Source of the DNA: Chloroflexota bacterium
Lineage (GTDB): Bacteria > Chloroflexota > Dehalococcoidia > Tepidiformales > Tepidiformaceae
Assembly (NCBI GenBank): GCA_016191435.1
Contig: JACPOQ010000032.1
Location: 310,001-374,000, forward strand
Reading direction: 5' to 3'
DNA length: 64,000 bases
The notes below the pieces were generated by a model. The model was not told the DNA's origin, did no database searches, and saw only the letters and a list, made by a program, of their open reading frames with translations. Position numbers and translations under genes: made by a program. Shown in pieces: positions 51,263-61,346 of this stretch (position 1 is its first letter; each line of letters opens with the position of its first letter).

Positions 51263-52036
51263 TCATGGCAGCGTCAAGACCTCGGCCTCGCGCCCCTCGC
51301 GAATCGCAATTGTGTGCTCGAAATGACAGCACAAGCTACCGTCTTTCGTGGTTACCGTCCAGCGGTCATCGAGCTCGGATGTATCTGGGCCGCCGACGTT
51401 GACCATCGGTTCGAGCGCGACGACAAGGCCGGGCCGGAGCTCCGGGCCTTTGAAGCGCGCACGCACGTTCTCGATGTGCGGCTCTTCGTGCATGTGCCGC
51501 CCGACGCCGTGGCCGCCATAGCCGCGCACGATGCTGAAACCGCTGGGGCGGATGGTGTCCTCGATCGCGCCGCGGACGTCGTTCAGGCGGCCGCCGGCGC
51601 GCGCGGCGGCGATGCCGTTGGTGAGGGCGTCCTCGGTCACCTTCATCAGTTTCTTCGCTTCGTCGCTGACTTCGCCGACGCCGACGGTGATTGCGGCGTC
51701 GCCGACGAAACCCTTATAGGTCGCGCCCAGATCGAGGCTGACGATGTCGCCTTCCTTGAGCTTGCGGTCACGCGGGATGCCATGGACGAGCTGTTCGTTG
51801 ACGCTGATGCAGATGTTCGAGGGGTACGGGGGGAAGCGGCGGCGGTCCGGGGTGTAATGGAGGAAGGTCTCTTTGGCGCCGCGGCGGCGGAACTCGTCGC
51901 GGACGAAGGCCTCGATTTCGAGCAGGTTGAGGCCGGGATGGATCATCTCGCGGAGGCAAGCAAGGGTCTGGCCGACAATCTGGCCGGCCTCGCGCATCAC
52001 GCGGATCTCCTCGTCGGTCTTCAGGTGGATGGTCAT
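51263..52036 (-). CDS. map: Methionine aminopeptidase, type I
   Basis: A 257-residue pita-bread peptidase that removes the first Met from new proteins. The metal ligands are visible: Asp in [20 protein letters not shown], His in [16 protein letters not shown], and Glu residues in LEPMVNVG and CHFEHTIAI. The ATG overlaps the adk stop (ATGA). Part of the usual secY-adk-map-infA run. Confidence 0.97.
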   Translation of the reverse strand: MTIHLKTDEEIRVMREAGQIVGQTLACLREMIHPGLNLLEIEAFVRDEFRRRGAKETFLHYTPDRRRFPPYPSNICISVNEQLVHGIPRDRKLKEGDIVSLDLGATYKGFVGDAAITVGVGEVSDEAKKLMKVTEDALTNGIAAARAGGRLNDVRGAIEDTIRPSGFSIVRGYGGHGVGRHMHEEPHIENVRARFKGPELRPGLVVALEPMVNVGGPDTSELDDRWTVTTKDGSLCCHFEHTIAIREGREAEVLTLP

Positions 52037-52674
52037 CGGGCGAGGGCCTCAAGGAGGCTCTCGGTGACGGCGTCGAGGGAGCGCAGGCCATCGATTTCGC
52101 GGAGCACGCCGGCATCGCGGTAGTGCTGGATGAGGTCCGCGGGCGGTTTCTGCTTTTCGAGCCGCGTGCGCACAACTTCGGGGCGGTCGTCCTCGCGCTG
52201 GTAGAGTTCGCCGCCGCACCTGTCGCAGGCGCCGGGTACGCGCGGGGGGTCGTTGCGCTCGTGGTAGAGGGTGCCGCAGTTGCGACAGATCCAGCGGCCG
52301 CCGAGGCGGCTGATGAGCTCGTCATCGGGGACTGCGATCAGGAGGGCGCGGTCGATCTTGCTGCCGCGGGCGGCCAGCGCCTCATCGAGGGCAATGGCCT
52401 GGACGACGTTCCGCGGGAAGCCATCGAACATCGCGCCCTCGGCTGCATCGGGGCGGCTGATGCGCTCGAGCAGCATGCGGATCGTGACGCCGTCGGGAAC
52501 GAGGTCGCCTTTATCCATGAACGTGCTGGCGAGCTGGCCGAGCTCGGTCTGGTTCTTGACGTTCTCACGGAACATATCTCCGGTGGAGATGTGCAGCAAG
52601 CGCGTGGCAGCGGCAAGGCGCTGCGCCTGCGTGCCCTTGCCGGCGCCGGGTGGCCCCAGGAGTACGATGAACAC
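52033..52674 (-). CDS. adk: Adenylate kinase, zinc-LID form
   Basis: Interconverts ATP + AMP and 2 ADP. The 213-residue protein has P-loop GPPGAGKGTQ, DGFPRN for AMP binding and a long LID in which CRNCG and CDRCG form a four-Cys zinc site, as in Gram-positive-type and thermophile kinases. The start lies immediately after the secY stop, and the gene overlaps map. Confidence 0.97.
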   Translation of the reverse strand: MFIVLLGPPGAGKGTQAQRLAAATRLLHISTGDMFRENVKNQTELGQLASTFMDKGDLVPDGVTIRMLLERISRPDAAEGAMFDGFPRNVVQAIALDEALAARGSKIDRALLIAVPDDELISRLGGRWICRNCGTLYHERNDPPRVPGACDRCGGELYQREDDRPEVVRTRLEKQKPPADLIQHYRDAGVLREIDGLRSLDAVTESLLEALAR

Positions 52675-54009
52675 TTAGCGGATGAACCCTTCGTAGTTAC
52701 GCATCAACAGTTGGGCTTCGAGCTGCTTCATGGTGTCGAGCACGACGGCGACGACGATCAGAAAGCCGGTGCTCGATATCGTCAATGCCCGGACATCGGT
52801 GATAAGTCCGACGAAGAAGGGCAGGATGGCGACGGAGCCGAGAAAGATTGCGCCCGCCCAGGTGATGCGCGTGACGACGCGCATAAGGTAGGCCTCGGTC
52901 GGCGGGCCGGGGCGAATGCCGGGGATGAAGGCGCCCTGTTTTTGGAGCGTCTTCGCCATCTGCTGCTGCTGGTACTGCACCATTGTGTAGAAGAAGGTAA
53001 ACACAATCACCAGGACGAAAAGCACGATCCAGTACGCACCGGTGCCGCTGCCGCCGCGCCCGCCCTGGAAGTTCGTGACGAAGAAGTTGGCGATCGATTG
53101 GACCACACCGCCGGAGTTGGTGAAGTACGAGGCCATCGTCGCGGGCAGGATCATGATCGAGAAGGCGAAGATGAGCGGGATCATGCCCGCCATGTTCACG
53201 CGCAAGGGGATATGGCTCTGGCCTTGCTGTCTATACATCCGGCCACCCCGGAAGGCCGAGCGTGCGTACTGCACGGGGACTCGCCGCACCGCCTCCTGGA
53301 AGAACACGACGAGGAAGATGAGCGCGAAGGCGAAGCCAATGATCGCGAGGACCGCGATGATGGACTGGGTCGAGACGTTCGGGATGAGCGAAGGGAGCCG
53401 CGCGACGATGCCGCCGAAGATAATCACGGAGACGCCGTTGCCGATGCCGTTCTCGGTGATGAGCTCGCCGAGCCAGACGAGGAACATCGTCCCGGCGCTG
53501 AGCGTGAGCAGTGTCGCGAGCGTGCCGATGGGGTCGTTCTGAAGGCCGAAGTTCCTGACGACGGTGCCGCCGCTCTGGGTGTTGATGAACAGGATCTGGC
53601 CGTAGCCCTGGACGGCAGCCATGGGCACGGCGAGCCAATGCGTGTAAAGCTGCACGCGGCGCCGGCCCTGCTCGCCTTCTTCCTGCAAGGAGCGCAGGCT
53701 CGGCACCAGCGGCGTCAGGATCTGCATGATGATCGAGGCGGTGATGTAGGGGTAGACGCCGAGCGCGGCGACGCTCAGGTTCTGGAGCGCGCCTCCCGAG
53801 AAGATGCTGAGGAAATCGAGGAGCGAGTTGTTTTGGAAGGCGCGGGTGAGCGCGGTGCGGTCTACATTCGGGATGGGCACGTGCGCGACGAAACGGAAGA
53901 TGACGAGCATGGCCAGGGTGAAGATGAGCTTGCGGCGCACTTCTTCCTGGCGGAACGCATCGACCATGGCCTGCAGCAATCGCGGGCGCTGGGCAGCCTG
54001 AATGGCCAT
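52675..54009 (-). CDS. secY: Protein translocase subunit SecY
   Basis: A 444-residue ten-helix membrane channel of the Sec pathway. The start QRPRLLQAMVDAFRQEEVRR, the plug region with GGALQNLSVAALGVYPYI and the cytoplasmic loop GIRPGPPTEAYLMRVVTRIT are conserved. It lies three bases after rplO. Length and order are normal. Confidence 0.97.
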   Translation of the reverse strand: MAIQAAQRPRLLQAMVDAFRQEEVRRKLIFTLAMLVIFRFVAHVPIPNVDRTALTRAFQNNSLLDFLSIFSGGALQNLSVAALGVYPYITASIIMQILTPLVPSLRSLQEEGEQGRRRVQLYTHWLAVPMAAVQGYGQILFINTQSGGTVVRNFGLQNDPIGTLATLLTLSAGTMFLVWLGELITENGIGNGVSVIIFGGIVARLPSLIPNVSTQSIIAVLAIIGFAFALIFLVVFFQEAVRRVPVQYARSAFRGGRMYRQQGQSHIPLRVNMAGMIPLIFAFSIMILPATMASYFTNSGGVVQSIANFFVTNFQGGRGGSGTGAYWIVLFVLVIVFTFFYTMVQYQQQQMAKTLQKQGAFIPGIRPGPPTEAYLMRVVTRITWAGAIFLGSVAILPFFVGLITDVRALTISSTGFLIVVAVVLDTMKQLEAQLLMRNYEGFIR

Positions 54010-54012
54010 CTG

Positions 54013-54483
54013 CTAGTCCTTCCCCGCCGCCGCGATGATGGTCGCGGTCCCGCCGGCGCCGGCAATCTTCTCGGCGGCAGTGGCGCTGAACTTCTGCGCG
54101 CTCACGGTGAGGCGCTTCGTGAAGTCGCCGTCGCCGAGGATCTTCACGGGCTGGCGGACGTTCTTGATGATGCCGGCGAGGCGCAGCGTTTCGGGCGTGA
54201 CGGCGGTCCCGTCCGCGAAGCGCTCGAGCGCGCCGAGGTTCACCGGCTGGTACTCGACCTTCCACTTGTTGTTGAAGCCGCGGAGGACATGGAACTTCCG
54301 GGCCGAGGGGAACTGTCCGCCCTCGAATGAGTCGTAGGGCAGGTTCTTGCCGCTGCGGGACTTCTGCCCTTTCAGGCCCTTGCCCGAATAGGTGCCGTGG
54401 CCGCTGCCATTGCCGCGGCCGACGCGTTTTTTGGAGTGCGTCGCGCCGCGGTCGGGGCGGAGGTCCTGTGCGCCGATGGTCAT
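54013..54483 (-). CDS. rplO: 50S ribosomal protein L15
   Basis: A 156-residue L15. DLRPDRGATHSKKRVGRGNG near the start and GHGTYSGKGLKGQKSRSG followed by FEGGQ are the rRNA-binding loops of the family. The ATG overlaps the rpmD stop (ATGA); an open frame continuing upstream lies inside rpmD and rpsE and is rejected. Confidence 0.96.
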   Translation of the reverse strand: MTIGAQDLRPDRGATHSKKRVGRGNGSGHGTYSGKGLKGQKSRSGKNLPYDSFEGGQFPSARKFHVLRGFNNKWKVEYQPVNLGALERFADGTAVTPETLRLAGIIKNVRQPVKILGDGDFTKRLTVSAQKFSATAAEKIAGAGGTATIIAAAGKD

Positions 54484-54668
54484 GAGGACTCCCCTTCCCG
54501 GACGGCGACGAGATGCCGCACCTTGTCGATCATGCCGCGCAGCGCCGGGCTGTCTTCGTGCGCAACGGTTTGGTTGAGACGGCGCAGCCCGAGCTTGCGG
54601 ATGGTGTCCTTCTGGTCTTGATTGTAGCCGATGCCGCTCTTGCGATAGGTAACACGGATGAGGGCCAT
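54480..54668 (-). CDS. rpmD: 50S ribosomal protein L30
   Basis: A 62-residue L30 with RVTYRKSGIGYNQDQKDTIR and LGLRRLNQTV, and the DSPALRGMIDKVRHLVAV end typical of the family. It lies between rpsE and rplO, its usual place. Confidence 0.96.
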   Translation of the reverse strand: MALIRVTYRKSGIGYNQDQKDTIRKLGLRRLNQTVAHEDSPALRGMIDKVRHLVAVREGESS

Positions 54669-54670
54669 GG

Positions 54671-55195
54671 TTACCTCCCTCCCTGCTGGAGCGCCAGCCG
54701 GCGGGCGCGCGCACCGGCCGGGTCGCGCAGCGACGAGAGCCCATCGATGGTCGCGCGGGCGACGTTGATGGGGTTCCGGCTGCCGAGCGACTTCGCGAGG
54801 ATATCGGTCACGCCGGCGGATTCCATGATGGAGCGGACGGCGCCGCCGGCGATGACGCCGGTGCCGTGGCTGGCGGGCTTGAGCATCACGCGGGCCGCGC
54901 TGTATTCGGCGATGAGGGGGTGCGGGATGGTGCCGCCGCGCATGGGGATGCGCACCATGGACTTTCGGGCGAGGGTCGCGCCCTTGCGGATGGCTTCGGG
55001 CACTTCGTTGGCTTTGCCGAGGCCGATGCCGACGGAGCCGTGGCCATCGCCGACGACGATGAGGGCGCTGAAGCTGAAGCGCCGGCCACCTTTGACGACC
55101 TTCGCCACGCGGTTGATGTAGATGACCTTCTCGGTCAGCTCTTCCTGGCCGGAGTCGTACCCGTCTCCCCGGCTGCGGTCATTTGGTCCGGCCAT
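54671..55195 (-). CDS. rpsE: 30S ribosomal protein S5
   Basis: A 174-residue S5: [20 protein letters not shown] double-stranded-RNA-binding domain, then [15 protein letters not shown] and [21 protein letters not shown]5 stands at the mRNA entry of the 30S subunit and affects accuracy. It starts directly after the rplR stop (frames adjoin without a gap). Confidence 0.97.
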   Translation of the reverse strand: MAGPNDRSRGDGYDSGQEELTEKVIYINRVAKVVKGGRRFSFSALIVVGDGHGSVGIGLGKANEVPEAIRKGATLARKSMVRIPMRGGTIPHPLIAEYSAARVMLKPASHGTGVIAGGAVRSIMESAGVTDILAKSLGSRNPINVARATIDGLSSLRDPAGARARRLALQQGGR

Positions 55196-55561
55196 TTAGA
55201 ACCCCAATCCTGCTTCGCGCGCGGCATCGGCGAGTGCCTGGACGCGGCCGTGGTACTGGTACCCGCCGCGGTCGAAGACGACCAGTTCGACGCCATTGGC
55301 TTTCGCCCGCTCGGCGACGGCCTTGCCGACGGCAACGGCGCGTTCGGTCTTGTTCTTGCCCTTGATCTCAGCGGCGATGCTCGCATCGAGGTCGCTGGCG
55401 GCCGCGAGGGTGCGGCCGGCGACATCATCGATGACCTGGGCGTAGATGTGCGACGAGCTCCGGAAGACGTTGAGTCGCGGCCGCGCCGGCGTCCCGGAGA
55501 CGTTCTTGCGGACGCGGGCGTGGCGGCGCTGGCGGGCGAGGATGCTGGTTGCTTTCGCCAT
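55196..55561 (-). CDS. rplR: 50S ribosomal protein L18
   Basis: A 121-residue L18, which binds 5S r[18 protein letters not shown] and [20 protein letters not shown] at the start and the final [19 protein letters not shown] are diagnostic. It starts just after the rplF stop and ends at the rpsE start. Confidence 0.97.
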   Translation of the reverse strand: MAKATSILARQRRHARVRKNVSGTPARPRLNVFRSSSHIYAQVIDDVAGRTLAAASDLDASIAAEIKGKNKTERAVAVGKAVAERAKANGVELVVFDRGGYQYHGRVQALADAAREAGLGF

Positions 55562-56107
55562 TTACTTGCCTACCTTCCCGGCCTTGCCGGCCTTGCGGCG
55601 GACGCGCTCGCCGAGATAGCGGATGCCCTTGCCCTTGTAGGGCTCGGGGGGCCGGAGCTTGCGGATGTTGGCCGCGACCTGGCCCACTTGCTCCTTATCG
55701 ATGCCCTGGATGTGCACGCGCGGCCCTTCGAGCGCGAAGGTGATGCCGCCCGGCGGCGTGACGATGACGGGGTGCGAAAAGCCGAGGGCGAGCTGCAGGT
55801 TCGAACCCTGGAGCTGGGCGCGGTAGCCGACGCCCTGCACTTCGAGCGTTCTTGTGAAGCCCGTGGTGACACCCGTGACCATATTGTTCAGGAGCGTGCG
55901 AGAAAGGCCGTGCAAGGCACGGACCTTGCCCTCGTCGTTCGGGCGGCTGACAACAAGCTGGCCGTCTTCGCGGCTGAGCGTGATGACGGTTGGAAACGTG
56001 CGCGAAAGTTGCCCTTTTGGGCCTTTCACGACCACGGAATTGCCATCGCCGAAGGTCACTTCGACGCCTGCGGGGACGGGGATGGGCTGGCGGCCGATAC
56101 GTGACAT
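55562..56107 (-). CDS. rplF: 50S ribosomal protein L6
   Basis: A 181-residue L6 of two similar beta-rich domains. [16 protein letters not shown] begins the protein, the middle GYRAQLQG and SHPV pieces follow, and [19 protein letters not shown] is the conserved C-terminal block; the tail is Lys/Gly-rich. ATG chosen at MSRIG; 14 upstream codons lie in the rpsH gap and lack similarity. Confidence 0.97.
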   Translation of the reverse strand: MSRIGRQPIPVPAGVEVTFGDGNSVVVKGPKGQLSRTFPTVITLSREDGQLVVSRPNDEGKVRALHGLSRTLLNNMVTGVTTGFTRTLEVQGVGYRAQLQGSNLQLALGFSHPVIVTPPGGITFALEGPRVHIQGIDKEQVGQVAANIRKLRPPEPYKGKGIRYLGERVRRKAGKAGKVGK

Positions 56108-56117
56108 TTGCCTACCC

Positions 56118-56522
56118 CTACCAGACGTAGCACAGGAGCTCGCCGCCAACGCTCTGGCGGCGGGCTTCCTGCCCGGTCATGATGCCTTTCGGCGTCGAAA
56201 GGATGGCGATCCCGAGGCCGCCGTAGACGCGCGGGATCTCGGTACGCTGCACGTACACGCGCAGGCCGGGCTTGGAGACGCGTTGCAGGCCAGTGAGCAC
56301 CGGCTGCTTGCGGCCGCCGTAGTTCAGCTCCACCTTCAGGTTCGGCTGCGGCTTGCCCTCTTCGGCGACGACGGCGTAATCCTTGATGAAGCCTTCGTCC
56401 TTGAGGACGCCGGCGATGGCTACCTTCATTTTGGACGCCGGGATGAGCACCGCATCGTGCCGCGAGAGCACGGCGTTGCGGATGCGGGTGAGCATATCGG
56501 CGATCGGGTCATTCATACTCAT
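56118..56522 (-). CDS. rpsH: 30S ribosomal protein S8
   Basis: A 134-residue S8: [20 protein letters not shown] start and the C-terminal [20 protein letters not shown] block are diagnostic. S8 is an early 16S central-domain binder and, in other bacteria, a translational repressor of the spc operon. Two ATGs two codons apart are possible starts. Confidence 0.97.
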   Translation of the reverse strand: MSMNDPIADMLTRIRNAVLSRHDAVLIPASKMKVAIAGVLKDEGFIKDYAVVAEEGKPQPNLKVELNYGGRKQPVLTGLQRVSKPGLRVYVQRTEIPRVYGGLGIAILSTPKGIMTGQEARRQSVGGELLCYVW

Positions 56523-56553
56523 GGCGTTTCCCCTCTGGCGTTTGCCTGCGCAC

Positions 56554-56859
56554 TTACCAGCTGGACTTGGTCACCCCCGGGAGGAGTCCCCTGTGGGCGA
56601 GCTCGCGGAAGGTGATGCGTGAAAGGCCGAACTTGCGGATGTAGCCCTTGGGCCGGCCGGTGATGACGTCGCGATTGTGGAGGCGGGTCGGGCTGCTGTT
56701 GAGGGGCAGCTTGCGGAGCTCGGCGTAGAGCTGGTCGACCTTCGCCGTGTCTTCCCAGGAGGCAGCGAGCTGCTTCTTGAGTTCGGCCCGGCGAGGCGCG
56801 AACTTCGCATGCAGCTCCTTGCGCGCCTGGTCCCTGTTGACGATTCCCTTGGAAGCCAA
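56554..56859 (-). CDS. rpsN: 30S ribosomal protein S14, long zinc-free form
   Basis: A 101-residue S14 with TTG start: AGGAGG lies six bases ahead. The long form has no CxxC zinc pairs, unlike the 61-residue zinc S14 of many Gram-positives. [35 protein letters not shown] and the final GVTKSSW fix the identity. It lies between rplE and rpsH. Confidence 0.95.
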   Translation of the reverse strand: MASKGIVNRDQARKELHAKFAPRRAELKKQLAASWEDTAKVDQLYAELRKLPLNSSPTRLHNRDVITGRPKGYIRKFGLSRITFRELAHRGLLPGVTKSSW

Positions 56860-56869
56860 GTGCGTCCTC

Positions 56870-57415
56870 CTAATTCTTCCGGAACGGCATGCCGAGCAAT
56901 TCGAGCAGCCGCCGGCCTTCTTCGTCGGTGCGGGCCGTGGTGACGATGGTGACCTGGAGACCGCGCACCTTATCGACTTTGTCGTAATCGATCTCCGGGA
57001 AGATGAGCTGCTCCCGCAGGCCGAGGCTGTAGTTGCCGCGGCCATCGAAGGCGTTGGGGTTCAGGCCCTGGAAATCGCGGATGCGGGGGAGCGCGGCGCT
57101 CACGAGGCGGTCCAGGAATTCAAACATCCGGGGGCCACGCAGCGTGGTCGAGACGCCGATGGGGTTGCCTTCGCGCAGGCGGAAGTTCGCAATGGAGCGC
57201 TTGGCGCGGTTGATGACGGGCTTCTGGCCGGTGATCGCCGAGACATCGTCCGCCGCTTTGTCGAGCGCGTTCGCATCGGTGAGGGCTTCGCCCATGCCGA
57301 TGTTCACGACGACCTTCGTGACCTTCGGGACCTGCATGATGTTGGCGTACTTGTACTGCTCGCGCAGGGCGCCAATGACTTCGCTGTCGTACTTTTCTTT
57401 CAATCGCGGCGGCAT
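56870..57415 (-). CDS. rplE: 50S ribosomal protein L5
   Basis: A 181-residue L5, which binds 5S rRNA and contacts P-site t[38 protein letters not shown] and [15 protein letters not shown] are the expected blocks. The ATG overlaps the rplX stop by one base (TAATG). Confidence 0.97.
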   Translation of the reverse strand: MPPRLKEKYDSEVIGALREQYKYANIMQVPKVTKVVVNIGMGEALTDANALDKAADDVSAITGQKPVINRAKRSIANFRLREGNPIGVSTTLRGPRMFEFLDRLVSAALPRIRDFQGLNPNAFDGRGNYSLGLREQLIFPEIDYDKVDKVRGLQVTIVTTARTDEEGRRLLELLGMPFRKN

Positions 57416-57732
57416 TATTCGATGTCCTCCCCGCTGCGCTTGCCGATCCGCACGAGTGTGCCGTTTTCGCGCACACGGAAGGTGACGCGTGTCGGCTGGT
57501 CGGTGTTGGGGTCGATCAGCATGACGTTGCTGATGTGGATCGGGGCTTCGCGCTCGATGATCGAGGACTGCTGGCCCTGGCTGCGGGCGCGCTGGTGCTT
57601 CTTCACGATGTTGACGCCTTCGACCACGACACGGTTGTCCTTGGTCACGACGTGGCGAACGGCGCCGCGCTTGCCGCGGTCCTTCCCGGAGATCACGACG
57701 ACGTGGTCGCCGCGCTTGATCTTCGCTGGCAC
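57415..57732 (-). CDS. rplX: 50S ribosomal protein L24
   Basis: A 105-residue L24 with GTG start overlapping the rplN stop by one base (TAGTG). [20 protein letters not shown] is the KOW motif; [14 protein letters not shown] and [14 protein letters not shown] follow. L24 starts 50S assembly at the 5' end of 23S rRNA. Longer open frame upstream lies in rplN and is rejected. Confidence 0.97.
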   Translation of the reverse strand: MPAKIKRGDHVVVISGKDRGKRGAVRHVVTKDNRVVVEGVNIVKKHQRARSQGQQSSIIEREAPIHISNVMLIDPNTDQPTRVTFRVRENGTLVRIGKRSGEDIE

Positions 57733-58103
57733 TAGAGCACCTCCGGCGCGAGGGAGACGATCTTCATGAAGTTGCGGTCGCGCAGCTCGCGAGCCACAGG
57801 GCCGAAGATGCGCGTGCCGCGCGGGTTCTCGCCGTCGTTCGCGAGCAGGACCGCCGCGTTTTCGTCGAAGCGGATGTAGGAGCCATCGGGGCGGCCGTAC
57901 TCCTTCGTGACGCGCACGACGACGGCCTTGACGACGTCGCCCTTTTTCACGGCGGAGTTCGGCTGCGCGACCTTCACGCTGCAGACGATGATGTCCCCGG
58001 GGCGCGCATAGCGGCGGCGGCTGCCGCCGAGGACGCGGATGCAGAGCAGCGAGCGGGCGCCGGAATTGTCGGCGGCCTTGAGGCGTGTTTCCTGCTGGAT
58101 CAT
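57732..58103 (-). CDS. rplN: 50S ribosomal protein L14
   Basis: A 123-residue L14: [20 protein letters not shown] at the start and [20 protein letters not shown] with FGPVARELR at the end are diagnostic. It forms an intersubunit bridge. The ATG overlaps the rpsQ stop (ATGA). Confidence 0.97.
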   Translation of the reverse strand: MIQQETRLKAADNSGARSLLCIRVLGGSRRRYARPGDIIVCSVKVAQPNSAVKKGDVVKAVVVRVTKEYGRPDGSYIRFDENAAVLLANDGENPRGTRIFGPVARELRDRNFMKIVSLAPEVL

Positions 58104-58426
58104 GCCTGGACCTCCGACTTCGGAGCGGCCTGGGCCGACCGTTCGATGTCCTGGCCGATCGTCTGGGGGGCCACGTCGGCGACATCGCCGCGGGTGATGA
58201 TTTCGATCACGCGCCAGCGCTTCTCTTTCGAAAGCGGGGCGCATTCCTGGATGCGCACGAGGTCGCCGAGCTTGCACGTGTTCTGCTCGTCGTGTGCCTT
58301 GTAGCGGTTGGTGAGCGACATGACCTTGTGGTAGAGGCGGTGCTTCTTGCGGCGCACGACCGTGACCACGACGGTCTTTTCCATTTTGTCGCTGACGACG
58401 GTCCCCTGGAGAACGCGCTGTGTCAT
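58100..58426 (-). CDS. rpsQ: 30S ribosomal protein S17
   Basis: A 108-residue S17 (usual 80-90) with about 20 additional C-terminal residues. [20 protein letters not shown] and [20 protein letters not shown] are the OB-fold signature. It lies three bases after rpmC. Confidence 0.96.
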   Translation of the reverse strand: MTQRVLQGTVVSDKMEKTVVVTVVRRKKHRLYHKVMSLTNRYKAHDEQNTCKLGDLVRIQECAPLSKEKRWRVIEIITRGDVADVAPQTIGQDIERSAQAAPKSEVQA

Positions 58427-58429
58427 GTG

Positions 58430-58645
58430 TTACTCCTGAACCGCCGCTTCGAGCTGGCGTTCGCGGCGAATGGTGCGCAGGCGGGCAATGCGTTTCTTCG
58501 CATTGCGTAGCTCGCGGTAGTTCTGCAGTTGGCGGCTGGCGTGCTGGAAGCGCAGGGTGAAGAGGGCGCGATAGGCCTCGCCAATCTCGCGGTCCAGTTG
58601 CTCGTCGTTCCAGCGGCGAATTTCTTCGGCTTTGCGTTCGGCCAT
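58430..58645 (-). CDS. rpmC: 50S ribosomal protein L29
   Basis: A 71-residue helical-hairpin protein: [17 protein letters not shown] and [20 protein letters not shown], then [10 protein letters not shown], typical of L29, which sits near the tunnel exit. It lies two bases after rplP. Confidence 0.96.
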   Translation of the reverse strand: MAERKAEEIRRWNDEQLDREIGEAYRALFTLRFQHASRQLQNYRELRNAKKRIARLRTIRRERQLEAAVQE

Positions 58646-58647
58646 CG

Positions 58648-59067
58648 CTACACCACCACTTCTTCGCGGGGCACGATCTTCGTGGGGATCGGCAGCTTGT
58701 GGGCGGCGAGGCGAAGGGCCTCACGGGCGACGGCTTCGGGCACACCGGCGACTTCGAACATGATGCGGTTCGGCTTCACGACGGCGACCCACTTGTCCGG
58801 CGCACCCTTTCCGGAGCCCATGCGGGTTTCCGCTGGTTTCGCCGTAACTGGCTTGTCGGGAAAGATGCGGATCCAGACCTTGCCGCCGCGCTTCATTTCG
58901 TGGGTCATGGCGCGGCGGGCGCTTTCGATGTGGCGGGAATCGATCCATGCCGCACCCTGGGCCTGCAGTCCGAACTCGCCGAAGGCGACGTAGTTGCCGG
59001 TGAGCGCTTCGCCCTGGCGGCGGCCACGATGCTGTTTGCGGTGTTTGACGCGTCGAGGTTGGAGCAT
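58648..59067 (-). CDS. rplP: 50S ribosomal protein L16
   Basis: A 139-residue L16: [15 protein letters not shown] start, the [20 protein letters not shown] middle and [19 protein letters not shown] core block. It organises the A-site region of 23S rRNA. Three bases after rpsC. Confidence 0.97.
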   Translation of the reverse strand: MLQPRRVKHRKQHRGRRQGEALTGNYVAFGEFGLQAQGAAWIDSRHIESARRAMTHEMKRGGKVWIRIFPDKPVTAKPAETRMGSGKGAPDKWVAVVKPNRIMFEVAGVPEAVAREALRLAAHKLPIPTKIVPREEVVV

Positions 59068-59070
59068 GGC

Positions 59071-59874
59071 TTAGCTACCCCCTCGCTGGACGAGTTCCTG
59101 CTGTTCCATGCTGATAGCTGTGTGCCCCGAGGCGACAGCAGCTGCCGCAGCATGCTCGGCGGCCTCGGCTTCGATCTCGGCGGCGGGACGCGGGGCAACC
59201 GGCGCCGGCTCGGGGACGATCTCCTCGCGGCGGCGTTCGCTCGGGCGCTCCGGCAGGATCAGGCCCTTGTAGATCCAGCACTTCACGCCGATGCGGCCGA
59301 ACGTGGTATGAGCTTCGGCGATGCCGTAATCGATGTCGGCGCGGAGGGTATGGCGGGGGACCTGGCCCTGCGTCTCGGACTCCTTGCGCGACATCTCGGC
59401 GCCGCCGAGGCGGCCGGCGATGGCGACGCGGACGCCGAGGGCGCCTCGCTGCATGGTCCGCTGCACGGCTTGCTTGACGGCGCGCCGGAAGGCCACGCGG
59501 CGCTCCAACTGGTCAGCGACCGAGCGCGCCACCAGGTACGCATCCAGCTCGGGGGTCCGGATCTCCTGGATGTTCACGCGGACGCGGCCGCCACTGTAGT
59601 GCTCGAGGCTGTTGCGCAGCTCTTCGACCTTCGCCCCGCCACGGCCGATGACGATGCCGGGCTTGGCGGTGTGGATGGTGATGGTCACCAGGTTCGCGTT
59701 CCGGTCGACCTCGACGTGGCTAATGCTGGCGTCGGGCAGCTCCTGGAGGACGCGGCGGCGGAGCTCGAGGTCCTGGTGGAGCCGCTGTGTGTAGTCACGC
59801 TCCGCGAACCACTTCGATTCCCAGTCGTAGAGGATGCCGATGCGAAAGCCGTGCGGGTGTACTTTTTGTCCCAA
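59071..59874 (-). CDS. rpsC: 30S ribosomal protein S3, extended C-terminus
   Basis: A 267-residue S3 (usual 210-240). GQKVHPHGFRIGILYDWESK at the start, the KH domain with GIVIGRGGAKVEELRN, and GVRVAIAGRLGGAEMSR are standard; after YKGLILPERPS about 55 extra residues rich in Ala, Glu and Pro follow. S3 stands at the mRNA entry with helicase activity. Two bases after rplV. Confidence 0.96.
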   Translation of the reverse strand: MGQKVHPHGFRIGILYDWESKWFAERDYTQRLHQDLELRRRVLQELPDASISHVEVDRNANLVTITIHTAKPGIVIGRGGAKVEELRNSLEHYSGGRVRVNIQEIRTPELDAYLVARSVADQLERRVAFRRAVKQAVQRTMQRGALGVRVAIAGRLGGAEMSRKESETQGQVPRHTLRADIDYGIAEAHTTFGRIGVKCWIYKGLILPERPSERRREEIVPEPAPVAPRPAAEIEAEAAEHAAAAAVASGHTAISMEQQELVQRGGS

Positions 59875-59876
59875 AA

Positions 59877-60215
59877 CTAACCTCCGCGCTCGTCGAGGAT
59901 GATGGTGATGTGCGCTGAGCGCCTGAGGATCGGGCTGACGCGGCCGCGCGAGCGCGGCTTGAAGCGCTTGTTGGTTCGGGCGTCATCGGCGAACGCGCGC
60001 TTGATGACCAGGTCATCGACATCGAGGTCGAAGTTGTTCTCGGCGTTGGAGGCGGCGGAAAGCACGACCTTCGAGACCGAGCGGGCGTGTGGCGATTGCA
60101 CGTAGCGCAGGAGCGCCAGCGCCTGGTCGACGGTGAGGCCCGGGAGGCGTTCGAGGATCAGGCGGATTTTCCGTGGGGCGACGCCCATTCCCTGGGCCGA
60201 TGCTCGTACTTCCAC
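59877..60215 (-). CDS. rplV: 50S ribosomal protein L22
   Basis: A 112-residue L22: ASAQGMGVAPRKIRLILERL start and KRFKPRSRGRVSPILRRSAH, the hairpin loop that reaches the exit tunnel. One base separates it from rpsS. Normal length and order. Confidence 0.97.
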   Translation of the reverse strand: MEVRASAQGMGVAPRKIRLILERLPGLTVDQALALLRYVQSPHARSVSKVVLSAASNAENNFDLDVDDLVIKRAFADDARTNKRFKPRSRGRVSPILRRSAHITIILDERGG

Positions 60216-60216
60216 G

Positions 60217-60504
60217 TCAGCGCCTCACTTTGCTCTGGCGGTCGCTCTTCGAAACGTGCCCGCGGAAGGTCCGCGTGAGGGCAAATTCGCCGAGTTTGTG
60301 GCCAACCATGTTCTCGGTGACAAAGACCGGCACGTGACGCCGGCCATCGTGGACGGCGATGGTCAACCCGATCATCTCGGGCAGGATGGTGGACGCGCGC
60401 GACCAGGTCTTGATGATCGACTTGGTGGCGGCGCCACGCATCGCCATGACCTTCTTATCGAGCGAAGGGTGGACGTACGGGCCTTTTTTCCGGGATCGAG
60501 ACAT
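60217..60504 (-). CDS. rpsS: 30S ribosomal protein S19
   Basis: A 95-residue S19: [20 protein letters not shown] start, [23 protein letters not shown] and the [20 protein letters not shown] core. It binds S13 and the 30S head. Nine bases after rplB. Confidence 0.97.
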   Translation of the reverse strand: MSRSRKKGPYVHPSLDKKVMAMRGAATKSIIKTWSRASTILPEMIGLTIAVHDGRRHVPVFVTENMVGHKLGEFALTRTFRGHVSKSDRQSKVRR

Positions 60505-60513
60505 CGCGTACTC

Positions 60514-61344
60514 CTACTTGCTTCGCCGGCGCTGGATGAACTTATCGGTGCGCTTGTTGTTGCGGGTGCGGTAGCCGAGTGTGGGCTTGCCCCACGGGGT
60601 CTTCGGGCCGGGCATGCCGACGGGGGCGCGCCCTTCGCCGCCACCGTGCGGGTGGTCGCGGGGGTTCATGACGGCGCCGCGGACCTGCGGACGGCGGCCG
60701 CGATGGCGGGTGCGCCCGGCTTTTCCGAGCTTCACCAGCGAGTGTTCGATGTTGCCAACCTGGCCGACGGTGGCGGCGCATTCAATGCGCACGCGGCGCA
60801 TTTCGCCGCTGGGCAGGCGGACGAGGGCGTACTCGCCCTCCTTCGCCATGAGCTGGGCCGAGGTGCCGGCGCTGCGCACCATCTGGCCGCCCTTGCCGGG
60901 AGTCATCTCGATGTTGTGGATCTGGGTGCCGGTGGGCATGTTCGCCAGCGGAAGCGAGTTACCGACGCGCACTTCCGCGCCCGGCCCGCTGACGATGACG
61001 GCGCCCACTGCCAGGCCGTTCGGGGCGAGGATATAGCGCTTCTCACCGTCCACGTACTGCAAGAGGGCGATGCGCCCCGTGCGGTTCGGGTCGTATTCGA
61101 TGGCGATGACCTTCGCGGGGATGCCGGCCTTGTTGCGCGCCCAATCGATGATGCGATAGAGGCGGCGCGAACCGCCGCCGCGATGGCGGACGGTGATGCG
61201 GCCCTGATTGTTGCGCCCCGAGCCCTTCTTGCTGAGGGATTCGGTGAGCGCCTTTTCCGGGCGCTTCTTCGTGATCTCGGTGAAGGCGTGGCCGCTGGCG
61301 TTGCGGCGCCCGGGGGAGGTCGGCTTGAACTGCTTGATCGGCAT
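60514..61344 (-). CDS. rplB: 50S ribosomal protein L2
   Basis: A 276-residue L2. [19 protein letters not shown] at the start, [19 protein letters not shown] in the middle and the catalytic-region [20 protein letters not shown] loop are all intact. It is needed for subunit joining and peptidyl transfer. Two bases after rplW. Confidence 0.98.
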   Translation of the reverse strand: MPIKQFKPTSPGRRNASGHAFTEITKKRPEKALTESLSKKGSGRNNQGRITVRHRGGGSRRLYRIIDWARNKAGIPAKVIAIEYDPNRTGRIALLQYVDGEKRYILAPNGLAVGAVIVSGPGAEVRVGNSLPLANMPTGTQIHNIEMTPGKGGQMVRSAGTSAQLMAKEGEYALVRLPSGEMRRVRIECAATVGQVGNIEHSLVKLGKAGRTRHRGRRPQVRGAVMNPRDHPHGGGEGRAPVGMPGPKTPWGKPTLGYRTRNNKRTDKFIQRRRSK

Positions 61345-61346
61345 CG

